A stretch of DNA of 64,000 nucleotides from Leifsonia virtsii. Lineage in GTDB: Bacteria; Actinomycetota; Actinomycetes; Actinomycetales; Microbacteriaceae. The notes under the pieces were generated by a model. It searched no databases. It was not told the origin of the DNA and saw only the letters and a list, made by a program, of their open reading frames with translations. Shown one piece after another: positions 52,877 to 61,772 of this stretch. Within the stretch, counting starts at the first letter, position 1, and each line of letters starts with the position of its first letter. The DNA is taken from assembly GCF_030433675.1 (NCBI RefSeq), contig NZ_JAROCB010000004.1, forward strand, positions 372,001 to 436,000, read 5' to 3'. Position numbers and translations under genes: made by a program.

Positions 52877-54144
52877 TTCGCCCACTCCAGGTGCTCCCGG
52901 TTGTGCGCGATCAGCAGGTCGGTGAGCCTCTCGGCCTTGTCGTACTGCCCGACCAGGGGATGCGCGAGCATCGCGCGCAGCACCCGGTCGCGGCCGCCGT
53001 GCACCGCCGCCTCCAGCGCGAGCCGCTCGTAGCCGGCGACGTGGGCGATCAGCCCGGCGTGGTCGGCGGGCAGCGGGTCGACCGGCAGGGCGGTCACGCC
53101 GCGTGCGTCGACCGTGGCCGGCACCTCGATGACGTGGTCGTCCGGCAGGAACGGCAGCGCTCCGTCGTTGCGCAGGTTGACCACCTGCACGTCGCCGCGG
53201 TCGCCGGTGAGCGACGCGATCAGGTCGACGGCCGCCTCCGAGTAGAAGGCGCCGCCGCGCTGCGAGAGCTGCTCCGGCTTCGTGTCGACCGCCGGGTCGC
53301 CGTACAGCTCCAGCAGCTCGCGCTCCACGCGCTGCACCGCCTCCGCACGCGTGGGGGAGTCGAGCTGCTCGCGCAGCACCTCGTCGTGCGCGTAGTAGTA
53401 GCGCAGGTAGTAGCTGGGCACGTCTCCCAGCAGCCGGATCAGCGAGGCGGGCAGCTCGATCTCCTCGGCCAGCTGCTCCAGGCGGTCGTGCAGCAGCTCG
53501 GGCAGTGCGTCGCGGGTGCCGGAGGCGTCGGTCACGAAGGCCGCGCGCTCCCAGGTGAGGTGGTTGAGGCCGACGTGGCCGAGCCGCACCTGGCCGGGCT
53601 CCACGCCGAGCAGGCCCGCGAACCGGCGCTGGAAGCCGATCGCGACGTTGCACAGCCCGACCGCGCGGTGCCCCTCCTGCAGCAGCGCACGGGTGACGAT
53701 GCCGACCGGGTTGGTGAAGTCGACGATCCACGCGTCGGGCTTCGCGTGCCTGCGCACCTCCTCGGCGACCCGGAGCACGACGGGGACCGTGCGCAGCGCC
53801 TTCGCGAAGCCGCCGGGCCCTGTCGTCTCCTGGCCGATGCAGCCGCACTCGTGCGGCCACGTCTCGTCGCCGTGCCGGGCCGCCTGTCCGCCGATGCGCA
53901 GCTGCAGCAGCACGACGTCCGCGTCCGCGACCCCCGCGACGAGGTCGGAGGTCGGGACGATGCGGCCGGGATGCCCGGCGGCGCGGAACATCCGCTCGCT
54001 CATCCCGCCGACCAGCCGCAGCCGTTCCGGGTCCGGGTCGACCAGCCACAGCTCCTCGATCGGCAGCACGGCACGCAGCCGCGCGAACCCGTCGATGAGC
54101 TCGGGGGTGTAGGTGGAGCCGCCTCCGACGACCGTCAGTTTCAC
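52873..54144 (-). CDS. GH4 family 6-phospho-beta-glucosidase-like enzyme
   Basis: The 423-residue protein is a glycoside hydrolase family 4 enzyme: NAD motif VVGGGSTYTPELIDG at the start, VDFTNPVGIVTRALL near residue 143, metal-binding Cys in GLCNVAIGFQRR near 165 and His in GHVGLNHLTWE near 190. GH4 enzymes use NAD+ and Mn2+ in a redox elimination mechanism and usually act on 6-phosphorylated disaccharides. The motif pattern fits 6-phospho-beta-glucosidases. It lies between the permease and kinase genes, 3 bases after the former. Confidence 0.9.
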   Translation of the reverse strand: MKLTVVGGGSTYTPELIDGFARLRAVLPIEELWLVDPDPERLRLVGGMSERMFRAAGHPGRIVPTSDLVAGVADADVVLLQLRIGGQAARHGDETWPHECGCIGQETTGPGGFAKALRTVPVVLRVAEEVRRHAKPDAWIVDFTNPVGIVTRALLQEGHRAVGLCNVAIGFQRRFAGLLGVEPGQVRLGHVGLNHLTWERAAFVTDASGTRDALPELLHDRLEQLAEEIELPASLIRLLGDVPSYYLRYYYAHDEVLREQLDSPTRAEAVQRVERELLELYGDPAVDTKPEQLSQRGGAFYSEAAVDLIASLTGDRGDVQVVNLRNDGALPFLPDDHVIEVPATVDARGVTALPVDPLPADHAGLIAHVAGYERLALEAAVHGGRDRVLRAMLAHPLVGQYDKAERLTDLLIAHNREHLEWAK

Positions 54145-54147
54145 GTG

Positions 54148-55056
54148 TTATCCCTTCACGCCGGTGAGTGTGATGCCCTCCACGAAGACGCGTTGGGCGA
54201 AGAAGAAGATGAGGACGACGGGCACGGTCACCAGCATCGTCATGGCCATGGTGAGCCCCCAGTCGGTGCCGTGCACGCCGCGGAACGACGCGAGGCCGTA
54301 GGCCACCGGCCAGGCGGCGGGGTTCTCCGAGGTGTAGAGCAGCGGGCCGTAGTAGTCGTTCCAGGAGGCGAAGAACAGGAAGATCGCGGTGGCCGCGATG
54401 CCGGGCTTCGCCATCGGGATGACCACCCGCCACAGCACGCCGAACTCGCCGTTGCCGTCGATGCGCGCCGCGTCCGAGTACTCGCTCGGGATGGTGAGGA
54501 AGAACTGCCGGAGCAGGAAGATCGAGAAGGCGTCGCCCAGCAGGTTCGGCAGGATCAGCGGCCACAGCGTCCCGGTCAGCCCCAGCTGCGACCACATGAC
54601 GTAAATCGGGATGGCGGTCACCTGCGGCGGCAGCAGCATCGCGATGATGATGACGGTGAACAGCACGCCGGAGCCGCGGAAGCGGATCTTCGCGAGCGCG
54701 TACGCCGCGGGGACGCTGGAGATCAGCATGAACGCCGTCGCCAGCACCGCGTACAGCGCCGAGTTGGCGAACCACTGCGCCAGCGGGACGGTCGTGAACA
54801 CCTTGACGTAGTTGTCCCACTGGAACGGCTGCGGCCACAGCGACGCGGTCAGCGTCTGCTCGCTCGACATCAGCGAGGTGAGGAAGACGAAGACCACGGG
54901 CGCGATGAACAGCACGGCCAGCACGACGAGCACTGCGTGCTCGGCGATCCAGGCGAGGATGCGGCGTGCGCGGGCCGAGCGCGGCGACGGGAGGCGGCGC
55001 GGCGCGGGGGGCCGGGCCGGTGTCGCCGTGTCGGGGGAGAGGGTGGCGGAGGTCAT
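54148..55056 (-). CDS. Carbohydrate ABC permease, MalG-like
   Basis: The 302-residue protein has six membrane helices and the ABC-binding EAA loop near residues 200-215 (DAARIDGNGEFGVLWRVVIP). The chain end, EGITLTGVKG, is the usual MalG-type C-terminus. It pairs with the MalF-like permease, whose stop overlaps its start by 4 bases. No ATPase gene is present, so a shared MsmK-like ATPase from elsewhere is presumably used. Confidence 0.92.
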   Translation of the reverse strand: MTSATLSPDTATPARPPAPRRLPSPRSARARRILAWIAEHAVLVVLAVLFIAPVVFVFLTSLMSSEQTLTASLWPQPFQWDNYVKVFTTVPLAQWFANSALYAVLATAFMLISSVPAAYALAKIRFRGSGVLFTVIIIAMLLPPQVTAIPIYVMWSQLGLTGTLWPLILPNLLGDAFSIFLLRQFFLTIPSEYSDAARIDGNGEFGVLWRVVIPMAKPGIAATAIFLFFASWNDYYGPLLYTSENPAAWPVAYGLASFRGVHGTDWGLTMAMTMLVTVPVVLIFFFAQRVFVEGITLTGVKG

Positions 55057-56033
55057 TGGGCGCCTTCCGGGGTGAACGCCTTGAAGCGGCGCAGCAGCAG
55101 GACGAGGATGACGGCCGCGACGACGAACAGCAGCACCGCGAGGGCCGAGGCGTAGCCCAGCTGGTAGGTGCCGAAGCCGCGCACGTACAGCCACTGCGTG
55201 TAGGTGAGCAGCGAGCCGTCCGGGTAGCCGAGGTTGGTGCTGATGCCCTGGCCGACGACCGCCTTGCCCGATGCGACGGACGAGGCGACGGCCGCCTCCG
55301 TGAAGTACTGGATCGCCGCGATCACGCCGGTGACGACGGCGAACAGCAGCACCGGTGCGATGGAGGGCATGGTCACGTAGCGCACCTTCTGGAGGCCGTT
55401 CGCGCCATCCAGCGACGCCGCCTCGTACTGCTCGCGCGGCACGTCGAGAAGGGCCGCCAGGAAGATGATCATGATGTCACCCATGACCCAGATGCCGAGC
55501 AGCACCAGCGACGGCTTGGACCACGCGGGGTCGTTGAACCAGAGCGGCCCCTTGATCCCGAACCAGGCGAGCACCTGGTTCACCGGTCCCGTTCCCGGGT
55601 TGAACAGGAACACGAACGCCACGACGCTCGCCACCGGCGGCACGAGGGCCGGCAGGTAGAAGATCGTCCTCCAGATACCGGAGGCGCGGCGCGCGCGGGC
55701 GAGGAGCCCGGCGATCAGGAGCGCGAACGCGGTCTTCACCGGGACCCAGATCACCACGAACCACAGCGTGTTCAGGGTGGCCAGCCAGACGTTCGGGTCC
55801 TGGGTGAACAGGTACTCGTAGTTGCGCAGGCCGATCCACTGCGGCGGCGACACCAGGTCGAACCGCGTGAACGAGTAGTAGAGGGACGCGATGAGCGGGT
55901 AGACGAAGAAGATCAGCAGCCCGAGCAGCGCCGGTGCGAGGAGCGCGAGGGTGACGAGCGAGCGTCGTCGCCGTGCGCCCGAGCGTGCGGGGCGGGCGGC
56001 GACCCGCCCCGCGCGGTCGATGGTGGCGGTCAT
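55053..56033 (-). CDS. Carbohydrate ABC permease, MalF-like
   Basis: The 326-residue protein has six membrane helices, including the N-terminal segment LLAPALLGLLIFFVYPLIAS, and an EAA loop near 205-220 (EAASLDGANGLQKVRYVTMP). It forms the channel with the MalG-like partner and receives sugar from the lipoprotein encoded just upstream (11 bases away). Family: CUT1 oligosaccharide importers. Confidence 0.92.
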   Translation of the reverse strand: MTATIDRAGRVAARPARSGARRRRSLVTLALLAPALLGLLIFFVYPLIASLYYSFTRFDLVSPPQWIGLRNYEYLFTQDPNVWLATLNTLWFVVIWVPVKTAFALLIAGLLARARRASGIWRTIFYLPALVPPVASVVAFVFLFNPGTGPVNQVLAWFGIKGPLWFNDPAWSKPSLVLLGIWVMGDIMIIFLAALLDVPREQYEAASLDGANGLQKVRYVTMPSIAPVLLFAVVTGVIAAIQYFTEAAVASSVASGKAVVGQGISTNLGYPDGSLLTYTQWLYVRGFGTYQLGYASALAVLLFVVAAVILVLLLRRFKAFTPEGAQ

Positions 56034-56043
56034 CTCGGTCGGC

Positions 56044-57375
56044 TCACGGTCCGGTGCTCAGCGCGAGCGCGTCGTCGATCTGCTTGTCGACCGACTTCAG
56101 GCCGGCGTCGAGGTCGCCGCCCTGGCTCTGGTACTTGTTCCAGTAGTCCTCGAAGGTCTGCTGGTAGCCGGCGCCGAGCGGGCTGGCGGGCGTCGTCTGC
56201 ACGTTCTTGTCCGACGAGATGTCGAGGAACGTCTTGAACTGCTCCGAGACCTCCAGCTTCGGCGAGGCGAGCGCGTCCTTCGTCGTCGGCACGTTCTTCA
56301 GGCCGTTGGCGAGCTTCACCACGGCGTCCGTGTCGGTCGTGAGGTACTTGAGCAGTGCCCAGGCGAGCTCGGGATGCGTCGACCCCTTCGAGATGCCGAT
56401 GATGTTCCCGGTGATGTAGCCGCCGCCGTACAGCTCGGTGTGGTCGTCGGCGGTCGGGAACGGCGCCGTGCCGTAGTTCAGCTTCTTCGCCTGGTCGTCG
56501 ATGAACGCCGTGCGGTACTCGCCGTCGAGGTTCATCGCCACCTGGCCGGTCTGGAACGCGTTGTCGGCCGAGAACTCCTGGCCGAGGCCGGAGGTGAAGG
56601 CGTTCAGCTTGTCCCAGCCGATCTTGTCGACGAAGCCCTTCTGCCACGTCATCAGCTGCTTCCAGCCGTCGCTCGACCCGACAGCGCTCGTGCCGTCGCT
56701 CTTCAGCCACTCGGCGCCGGCGGCCGGCCCGTAGTGGGCCGCGGAGTTCTCGTACCAGCCCATGGTCGGGTTGAAGCCGAGCGTCTTGATCGAGCCGTCG
56801 CCGTTGAAGGTGGTCAGCTTCTCTGCCATCGACTCCAGCTCGGTCAGGGTCTTCGGCGGCGCGGTGTACCCGGCGGCCTGCAGCAGGTCCTTGTTGTAGT
56901 AGAGGCCGTAGACGTCGGCGAGCATCGGCATCGCGCAGCGGGTGCCCTTGTACTCCGTGTACGACTTCACCGTGTCGGAGAACTGGCTCATGTCGACCTT
57001 GTCGCGCTCGATCACCTTGTTGAGGCTGCGGAACGCGCCGTTGGAGCAGAAGTTGCCGACGATGTCGGTCGAGTAGGAGAGGCCGACGTCGACCTTGCTG
57101 CCGGTGGCGATGGCCTTCTGCAGCTTCTCGTCGTCCTGGCCGGAGTGCACGTCGACCTTGATCTTCGGGTACTTCTTCTCGAAGTCGTCGACGACCGACT
57201 GGATGACCTTCGCCTCGCGGTCGGAGAAGAAGTGCCAGAACGAGACCGTGCCGCTGAGGTCGCTCGGCGCGGTGTCGCTGAAGCTGCCGCCTCCGGAGCC
57301 GCCGGAGCAGCCGGAGAGGGCGAGTGCTGCGGCCGCGGTGATCGCGGCGGCGGCGATGAGATGACGGTGTTTCAC
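56044..57375 (-). CDS. Extracellular sugar-binding lipoprotein (CUT1)
   Basis: The 443-residue protein has a signal peptide ending in lipobox LSGC (cysteine near residue 23) and a type I solute-binding fold: GTVSFWHFFSDREAKVIQSV near 43, then PKIKVDVHSGQDDE near 75, and NDFNY-like binding segments later. It captures the sugar on the outside and hands it to the MalF/MalG pair. GTG 57375 follows GAGGGAGCCACA. It lies 75 bases downstream of the ROK regulator gene and begins the transport part of the operon. Confidence 0.92.
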   Translation of the reverse strand: MKHRHLIAAAAITAAAALALSGCSGGSGGGSFSDTAPSDLSGTVSFWHFFSDREAKVIQSVVDDFEKKYPKIKVDVHSGQDDEKLQKAIATGSKVDVGLSYSTDIVGNFCSNGAFRSLNKVIERDKVDMSQFSDTVKSYTEYKGTRCAMPMLADVYGLYYNKDLLQAAGYTAPPKTLTELESMAEKLTTFNGDGSIKTLGFNPTMGWYENSAAHYGPAAGAEWLKSDGTSAVGSSDGWKQLMTWQKGFVDKIGWDKLNAFTSGLGQEFSADNAFQTGQVAMNLDGEYRTAFIDDQAKKLNYGTAPFPTADDHTELYGGGYITGNIIGISKGSTHPELAWALLKYLTTDTDAVVKLANGLKNVPTTKDALASPKLEVSEQFKTFLDISSDKNVQTTPASPLGAGYQQTFEDYWNKYQSQGGDLDAGLKSVDKQIDDALALSTGP

Positions 57376-57450
57376 TGTGGCTCCCTCACTGTCTGTGGTG
57401 CCTGTGGTGTGAATGCGGGTGGGGTGGATGGTGCGGTGCGGTCGCGGGCG

Positions 57451-58602
57451 CTACGGTGCGATCCGTGACACTTCGGCGAAGAGCGCCTCGCGTACTTCGC
57501 CGATCAGGTGCTCCCGTGCTCCGCGGAGCACGGGGTGGGCGGCGACGCCGGTGGCGACGACGCTCCGCTCGCCCCAGGCGGGGCGGAGTTCTCGGGTGAC
57601 GAGCTCGGCGAGACGGGGGCCACCGGCGAAGCCGGTCGGTCCGCCCAGCACGACGAGCTCGGGGTCGAGGAGGGCGAGCACGGGCACGACGCCCACGGCG
57701 ACGCGGCGGGCGAGCTCGCCCAGGAACGCGTCGCGCGCCTCGGGGTCGCCGCTGAGGTCCGCTCCGAGCCCATGGGCGGCCGCGAGTGCTGAGACCGCGG
57801 GGCCGCCGATCAGATCCTGCAGGTCGCGCGCGTCCGCATCCAGCTCGGTCGCCTGGCGCGGGATGGGCAGGTAGCCGATCTCGCCCGCGCCGCCCGACGC
57901 GCCCCGGTGGACCGTCCCGCCCTGGTCGACCGACAGGCCGAGGCCGTCGCCCATCCAGAGCAGGGCGAATCCGCCGGTGTCGCGTCCGGCGCCGTCCGTG
58001 CGCTCGGCGAGCGCCGCGAGGTTCACGTCGTTGTCGATGCGGACGGCCAGCCCGAGCGCGTCCTCCAGCCGACGCCGGATGCCCTGCTTGGGCCAGCCGG
58101 GCAGGGTCTCGATGTAGGTCAGCTCGTCGGTGCGCGGGTCGAGCGCGCCCTGCACGCCGATGCACACCGCGCCGACCCGGGCTGCGTCGGCCCCGGCGGC
58201 GACGCAGGCGGCGTCGACGGCTGCGCGGACGTCGTCCTCGGGGGAGCGGCCGGCGAGCGGTGTCACCGCGATCGGGCGCTCGTCGCCGGAGGCGTCGACG
58301 ACCGTGGAGCGCAGCGCCTCGGCGTCGATGTCGATGGCGACGCCGAGCATCCGGTCGGTGCGGACGGCGTAGCTGGCGGCGTTGGGGCCGCGGCCGCCGG
58401 AGACCTCGCCGACGGCGTGGATGAGGCCGGCTGTCTCGAGCCGCGCCACCATCTGGGCGGCGGTCGGCTTGGAGAGACCGGACAGCTCGCCGATGCGGTT
58501 GCGGGTGAGCACGCCGTGCTCCAGCAGCAGCGACAGCGCGGTGCGGTCGTTGGTCTCGCGCAGCCACCCGGGGGTGCCGCGGACGGGTCCGGCCATCCTC
58601 AT
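57451..58602 (-). CDS. ROK-family transcriptional regulator lacking zinc-site cysteines
   Basis: The 383-residue protein has an N-terminal winged helix (about 18-70: LTRNRIGELSGLSKPTAAQM) and a ROK sugar-binding domain (about 80-370: ICIGVQGALDP, GASGGAGEIGYLPIP). The usual Zn-binding CxCGxxGC after GEIG is absent, as in some non-kinase ROK repressors. It is the first gene of the sugar operon and likely represses it until a sugar binds. A 30-base partial palindrome 36-65 bases upstream of its start is the probable operator. Confidence 0.88.
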   Translation of the reverse strand: MRMAGPVRGTPGWLRETNDRTALSLLLEHGVLTRNRIGELSGLSKPTAAQMVARLETAGLIHAVGEVSGGRGPNAASYAVRTDRMLGVAIDIDAEALRSTVVDASGDERPIAVTPLAGRSPEDDVRAAVDAACVAAGADAARVGAVCIGVQGALDPRTDELTYIETLPGWPKQGIRRRLEDALGLAVRIDNDVNLAALAERTDGAGRDTGGFALLWMGDGLGLSVDQGGTVHRGASGGAGEIGYLPIPRQATELDADARDLQDLIGGPAVSALAAAHGLGADLSGDPEARDAFLGELARRVAVGVVPVLALLDPELVVLGGPTGFAGGPRLAELVTRELRPAWGERSVVATGVAAHPVLRGAREHLIGEVREALFAEVSRIAP

Positions 58603-58637
58603 CCCTTCGTTGGAACGATCCTCGTCCGGAAATGTAT

Positions 58638-58667
58638 CAGGAAAGTTTCTTTATAGTAAAGCTCCTG
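58638..58667. promoter_or_regulatory. Probable ROK operator and promoter region
   Basis: A 30-base imperfect palindrome (about 10 of 15 positions pair, outer CAGGA/TCCTG) with AT-rich centre AGTTTCTTTATAGTAAAG, unlike the GC-rich surroundings, lies 36-65 bases before the ROK start. Its AAAGTTT half-site style recalls known ROK/XylR operators. It also overlaps the likely promoter. Confidence 0.6.
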
Positions 58668-58720
58668 TTTCGGCCGTTGCGTCTGAGAAGGAGGAACCCG
58701 CGGGCGGACACGCCCCGAAA

Positions 58721-58775
58721 GCAGGAGACGGAGGACATCCGGGCCGTCGACGACCTCGGGTCCTCCGTCTCCTGC
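58721..58775 (-). terminator. Terminator of the epimerase-like gene
   Basis: Perfect 16-bp arms 58721-58736 and 58760-58775 around a 23-base loop, 30 bases beyond the epimerase-like stop (58805) and upstream of the ROK promoter. It isolates the sugar operon from the gene upstream. Confidence 0.85.
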
Positions 58776-58804
58776 GCCGGCCGGTGCCGGGGGAGCGGCT
58801 CGGC

Positions 58805-59800
58805 TCAGCCGAACGCGCGGGCGTGCTCCACGAGCCGGTCGAACGCCGCATCCAGGTCGGGGTCGACACGCTGCCGGTCGGCGTCGGCCAGGTACCACTC
58901 CACGATCTCGCCGGCGCCGCGGGCGAACGGCACGCGCGCACTGAAGCCGGGCACGAGCGCCTTCACCTTGCTGTTGTCGAAATGCATTGAGTGCGCCTTG
59001 TCTCCGATGAGTCCGGGGCCGAGCTCCGGGACCACCGCGGCGATCGACTCGCTCGCCACGTGCACCAGCTCGGCCTCGACGCCGAGGGCCTCGGCAAGGT
59101 AGCAGTAGATCTCGTCCCAGGTCGGGGCCTCGTCGCCGGTGATGTGGAAGCTGTCGCCGACCGCCTCCGGGCGGCCGAGCAGTCCGGTGAAGGCGACCGC
59201 GAAGTCCGTGTTGTGGATGATCGTCCACCGGCTCGTGCCGTCGCCGTGCACCACGACGGGTGCGCCGCGGCGCATCCGCTCGAGGTCGGTCCAGTGGCCG
59301 GAGGTGGGGATCAGGGTGCGGTCGTAGGTGTGCGACGGACGCACGATCGTGACGGGGAACCCGCGGTCGCGGTACGCCTCGACGAGCACGTCCTCGCACG
59401 CGATCTTGTCGCGCGAGTACTGCCAGAACGGGTTGCGCAGCGGAGTGGACTCGGTCACCGGCACGCGCGACGGCGGCTTCTGGTAGGCCGATGCGGAGCT
59501 GATGAAGACGTACTGGCCGACCCGACCCTCGAACAGCTCGAAGTCGGTGCGGACGTGCTCCGGGGTGAAGGCGAGGAACTCGGCGGCCACGTCGAAGCTG
59601 CGCTCGCCGAGCACGCGGTGGACGCTCTCCGGGTCGCGGATGTCCGCGTGCAGCACCTCCACGCCGTCGGGCAGCGGCCGGGTGGAGCTGGTGCCGCGGT
59701 TGACGACCGTGACCTCGTGCCCCTGCTCCAGCGCCTCCGCGACGCAGGCCGAGCTGATCACGCCCGTTCCGCCGATGAAAAGTGTCCGTGTCGCTGCCAT
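58805..59800 (-). CDS. NAD-dependent epimerase/dehydratase-like protein
   Basis: The 331-residue protein has an extended-SDR Rossmann loop near its start, LFIGGTGVISSACVAEALEQ, an Asp in HADIRDPE for NAD binding, SSASAYQKP and YSRDKIACED (Tyr-x3-Lys). It resembles NAD-dependent epimerases and CSP41-like chloroplast RNA-binding relatives, which share IGGTGVISS. Substrate unknown. ATG 59800 follows GAAGGAGCGGGA. It is upstream of the sugar operon on the same strand but has its own terminator. Confidence 0.87.
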   Translation of the reverse strand: MAATRTLFIGGTGVISSACVAEALEQGHEVTVVNRGTSSTRPLPDGVEVLHADIRDPESVHRVLGERSFDVAAEFLAFTPEHVRTDFELFEGRVGQYVFISSASAYQKPPSRVPVTESTPLRNPFWQYSRDKIACEDVLVEAYRDRGFPVTIVRPSHTYDRTLIPTSGHWTDLERMRRGAPVVVHGDGTSRWTIIHNTDFAVAFTGLLGRPEAVGDSFHITGDEAPTWDEIYCYLAEALGVEAELVHVASESIAAVVPELGPGLIGDKAHSMHFDNSKVKALVPGFSARVPFARGAGEIVEWYLADADRQRVDPDLDAAFDRLVEHARAFG

Positions 59801-59950
59801 TCCCGCTCCTTCACGTCGTGGTCGCGGGTCCGCCGGACACCGCCCGAAGGGCCAGGCTAGTCCGGTCCACCGGCTCCCGCGACCGGCGGCCCCGGGATGT
59901 GCGGCGTACACTGCGTGCCGAGTTCCGACCCCCGAGGAGATCCCGCACCC

Positions 59951-61225
59951 GTGTTCCCCCTGCGCAGCTGGCCCGGCCTCGCGCTCGCGTGCCTCCTGGC
60001 CGTCGTCGTCGCGATCGTCGTCACCGCCGTCCTCGCCCTGATCCTGCGGCTGATCGGCCGCCGCAGGCAGTGGCCCGAGCTGCTGATCCGGCACGTCCGC
60101 GTCCCGTTCCGGCTGTTCCTCCTCGTCATCGTGCTGTGGATCGCGGTGGCGCTCGCCCTGCCCCCGGACACCACTGCGGCCTGGCGGTCGGGCCTCCACC
60201 ACACGTTCCTCATCCTGTCGATCGCCACCGGCGTCTGGTTCGCCGCGGCGTTCCTGATCTTCGTGGAGGACTTAGGGCTCGCCCGCTACCGCCTCGACGT
60301 GCCGGACAACCGGTACGCGCGGCGCGTACGCACGCAGGTGCTCATCCTGCGGCGGCTGACGGTCGTCGCCGCCGTCGTCATCGGGCTGGGCGCCATCCTG
60401 CTCACCTTCCCTGCGCTGCAGGCCGCGGGCGCCAGCCTGCTCGCCTCCGCCGGGATCATCGGTATCATCGCCGGTGTCGCGGCGCAGTCGAGCCTCGCCA
60501 ACCTGTTCGCCGGCATCCAGCTCGCCTTCTCGGACGCCATCCGGATCGACGACGTCGTGGTCGTGGAGGAGCAGTGGGGCACGATCGAGGAGATCACGCT
60601 CACCTACGTGGTGGTGCACGTGTGGGACGACCGGCGGCTGGTGCTTCCCTCGACGTACTTCACCACCAAGCCCTTCGAGAACTGGACCCGCCAGCACAGC
60701 GAGCTGCTCGGCTCCGTCGAGTTCGACCTCGACTGGCGCGTCTCGACCGGCGGCATGCGCGCCGAGCTCAACCGCATCCTTGCCACTACCGACCTGTGGG
60801 ACCACCGCACCGGCATCCTGCAGGTCACCGACGCGGTCGGCGGCTGGGTTCGGGTGCGCGTGCTGGTCACGGCGAAGGACGCCCCGACCCTGTTCGACCT
60901 CCGCTGCCTCGTGCGCGAGCGGCTGATCGACTGGATGCAGCGCTACTCGCCCGTGTCGCTGCCGCGTCAGCGTGTGGAGCTCGCCGAGGAGCCGGAGCAG
61001 ACGGAACGCCCGCCGCGCGCCCGCAGCGAAGAGGAGGGGCGTCTGTTCAGCGGCACGCCCGAGAACGAGCAGCGCGCGCAGCAGTTCACCGACGCCATCC
61101 CCGTGATCCGGGATGTGGACGGCCAGCCCGTCGCGGTCGACCCGGACGACCTCCCCGACCGCCAGGCGGGCGCCGGGCATGCCACCATCCCGCCGGTAGA
61201 GCCGGCAGACAAGGAGAATCGATGA
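59951..61225 (+). CDS. MscS-family mechanosensitive channel
   Basis: The 424-residue protein has four membrane helices before the MscS pore helix (about residues 160-185: GASLLASAGIIGIIAGVAAQ), then the beta domain QLAFSDAIRIDDVVVVEEQW and GTIEEITLTYVVVHVWDDRR, followed by the cytoplasmic vestibule and a charged Glu-rich tail. It opens under membrane tension or conducts ions. GTG 59951 follows GAGGAG at 12-17 bases, a weak choice; a longer frame from 59897 is possible. Its stop overlaps the next gene start (ATGA). Confidence 0.9.
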   Translation: MFPLRSWPGLALACLLAVVVAIVVTAVLALILRLIGRRRQWPELLIRHVRVPFRLFLLVIVLWIAVALALPPDTTAAWRSGLHHTFLILSIATGVWFAAAFLIFVEDLGLARYRLDVPDNRYARRVRTQVLILRRLTVVAAVVIGLGAILLTFPALQAAGASLLASAGIIGIIAGVAAQSSLANLFAGIQLAFSDAIRIDDVVVVEEQWGTIEEITLTYVVVHVWDDRRLVLPSTYFTTKPFENWTRQHSELLGSVEFDLDWRVSTGGMRAELNRILATTDLWDHRTGILQVTDAVGGWVRVRVLVTAKDAPTLFDLRCLVRERLIDWMQRYSPVSLPRQRVELAEEPEQTERPPRARSEEEGRLFSGTPENEQRAQQFTDAIPVIRDVDGQPVAVDPDDLPDRQAGAGHATIPPVEPADKENR

Positions 61226-61662
61226 CCGACCGTCCCGACGACGCCCACACCCGACCCGACGGCATGGACGACGCCACGGTGGAGGCGCTCGGCAGCCTCT
61301 CCGAGGCGCTCGAGGTGATGGAGCACGCCCGCGGCCTGCTGTACGGGTTCCACCGGCTCACCGGCAAGGCGGACTTCACGCTGGGGGAGGCGGCGGGGAA
61401 GCTCCGCGACGCCGGCCATGCTGAGCTGGCGGACCGGATCGAGCGGGAGCTGGTCGGACGGAACGTGATCGAGGGGCGCTGGACGTTCCAGATCGTGGAG
61501 GACTTCGACGACGGCTACTACGCGCTGTTCAGAGAGCTGGAGCGGGAGGCGCGCGAGCGGCTCGCCGGCGGCCGCCGCCACCTCTACGAGGCGGAGCTCA
61601 AGGAGCAGCGGCGGACGCACGGCGAGCCGGGGCACGAGGCCCGGCCGGCGTCGGCGTCGTAG
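61222..61662 (+). CDS. Helical protein coupled to the MscS channel gene, unknown
   Basis: The 146-residue protein is made of acidic helices with no membrane segment. ALEVMEHARGLLYGFHRLTGKAD near residue 30 and QIVEDFDDGYYALFREL near 95 look conserved. I recognise no named domain. The ATG overlaps the MscS stop by 4 bases, after AAGGAGAATCG, so it is made with the channel, perhaps as a soluble partner. Its end is followed by the first copy of a 76-bp repeat. Confidence 0.7.
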   Translation: MTDRPDDAHTRPDGMDDATVEALGSLSEALEVMEHARGLLYGFHRLTGKADFTLGEAAGKLRDAGHAELADRIERELVGRNVIEGRWTFQIVEDFDDGYYALFRELEREARERLAGGRRHLYEAELKEQRRTHGEPGHEARPASAS

Positions 61663-61670
61663 CGGGCGCG

Positions 61671-61746
61671 GTCGGAGATTCGGCCGCGGTGCGTTCGAAT
61701 CTCCGACGTCAGGCGGCCCAGACGGAGATTCGACCGTTCGAGCGCT
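61671..61746 (+). repeat. 76-bp hairpin repeat, copy A
   Basis: Begins with perfect arms GTCGGAGATTCG and CGAATCTCCGAC around a 13-base loop, then a half copy of the first arm (GACGGAGATTCG). Copy B at 62625-62700 differs at about 10 of 76 positions and keeps the hairpin. Here it lies between convergent genes and may also act as a terminator. Confidence 0.85.
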
Positions 61747-61772
61747 GACGAACCGCGGCCGGGTGCCGGTGC

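Noticed and set aside
51869-54838. A single 989-codon gene containing the kinase
   Set aside because: Only the last 335 codons are the BadF kinase; the rest is out of frame with the GH4 and permease genes, which are well supported.
61671-61707. tRNA gene, because GTTCGAATC resembles a T-loop
   Set aside because: No acceptor stem, anticodon arm or D-arm fits; the sequence is a simple hairpin present twice.
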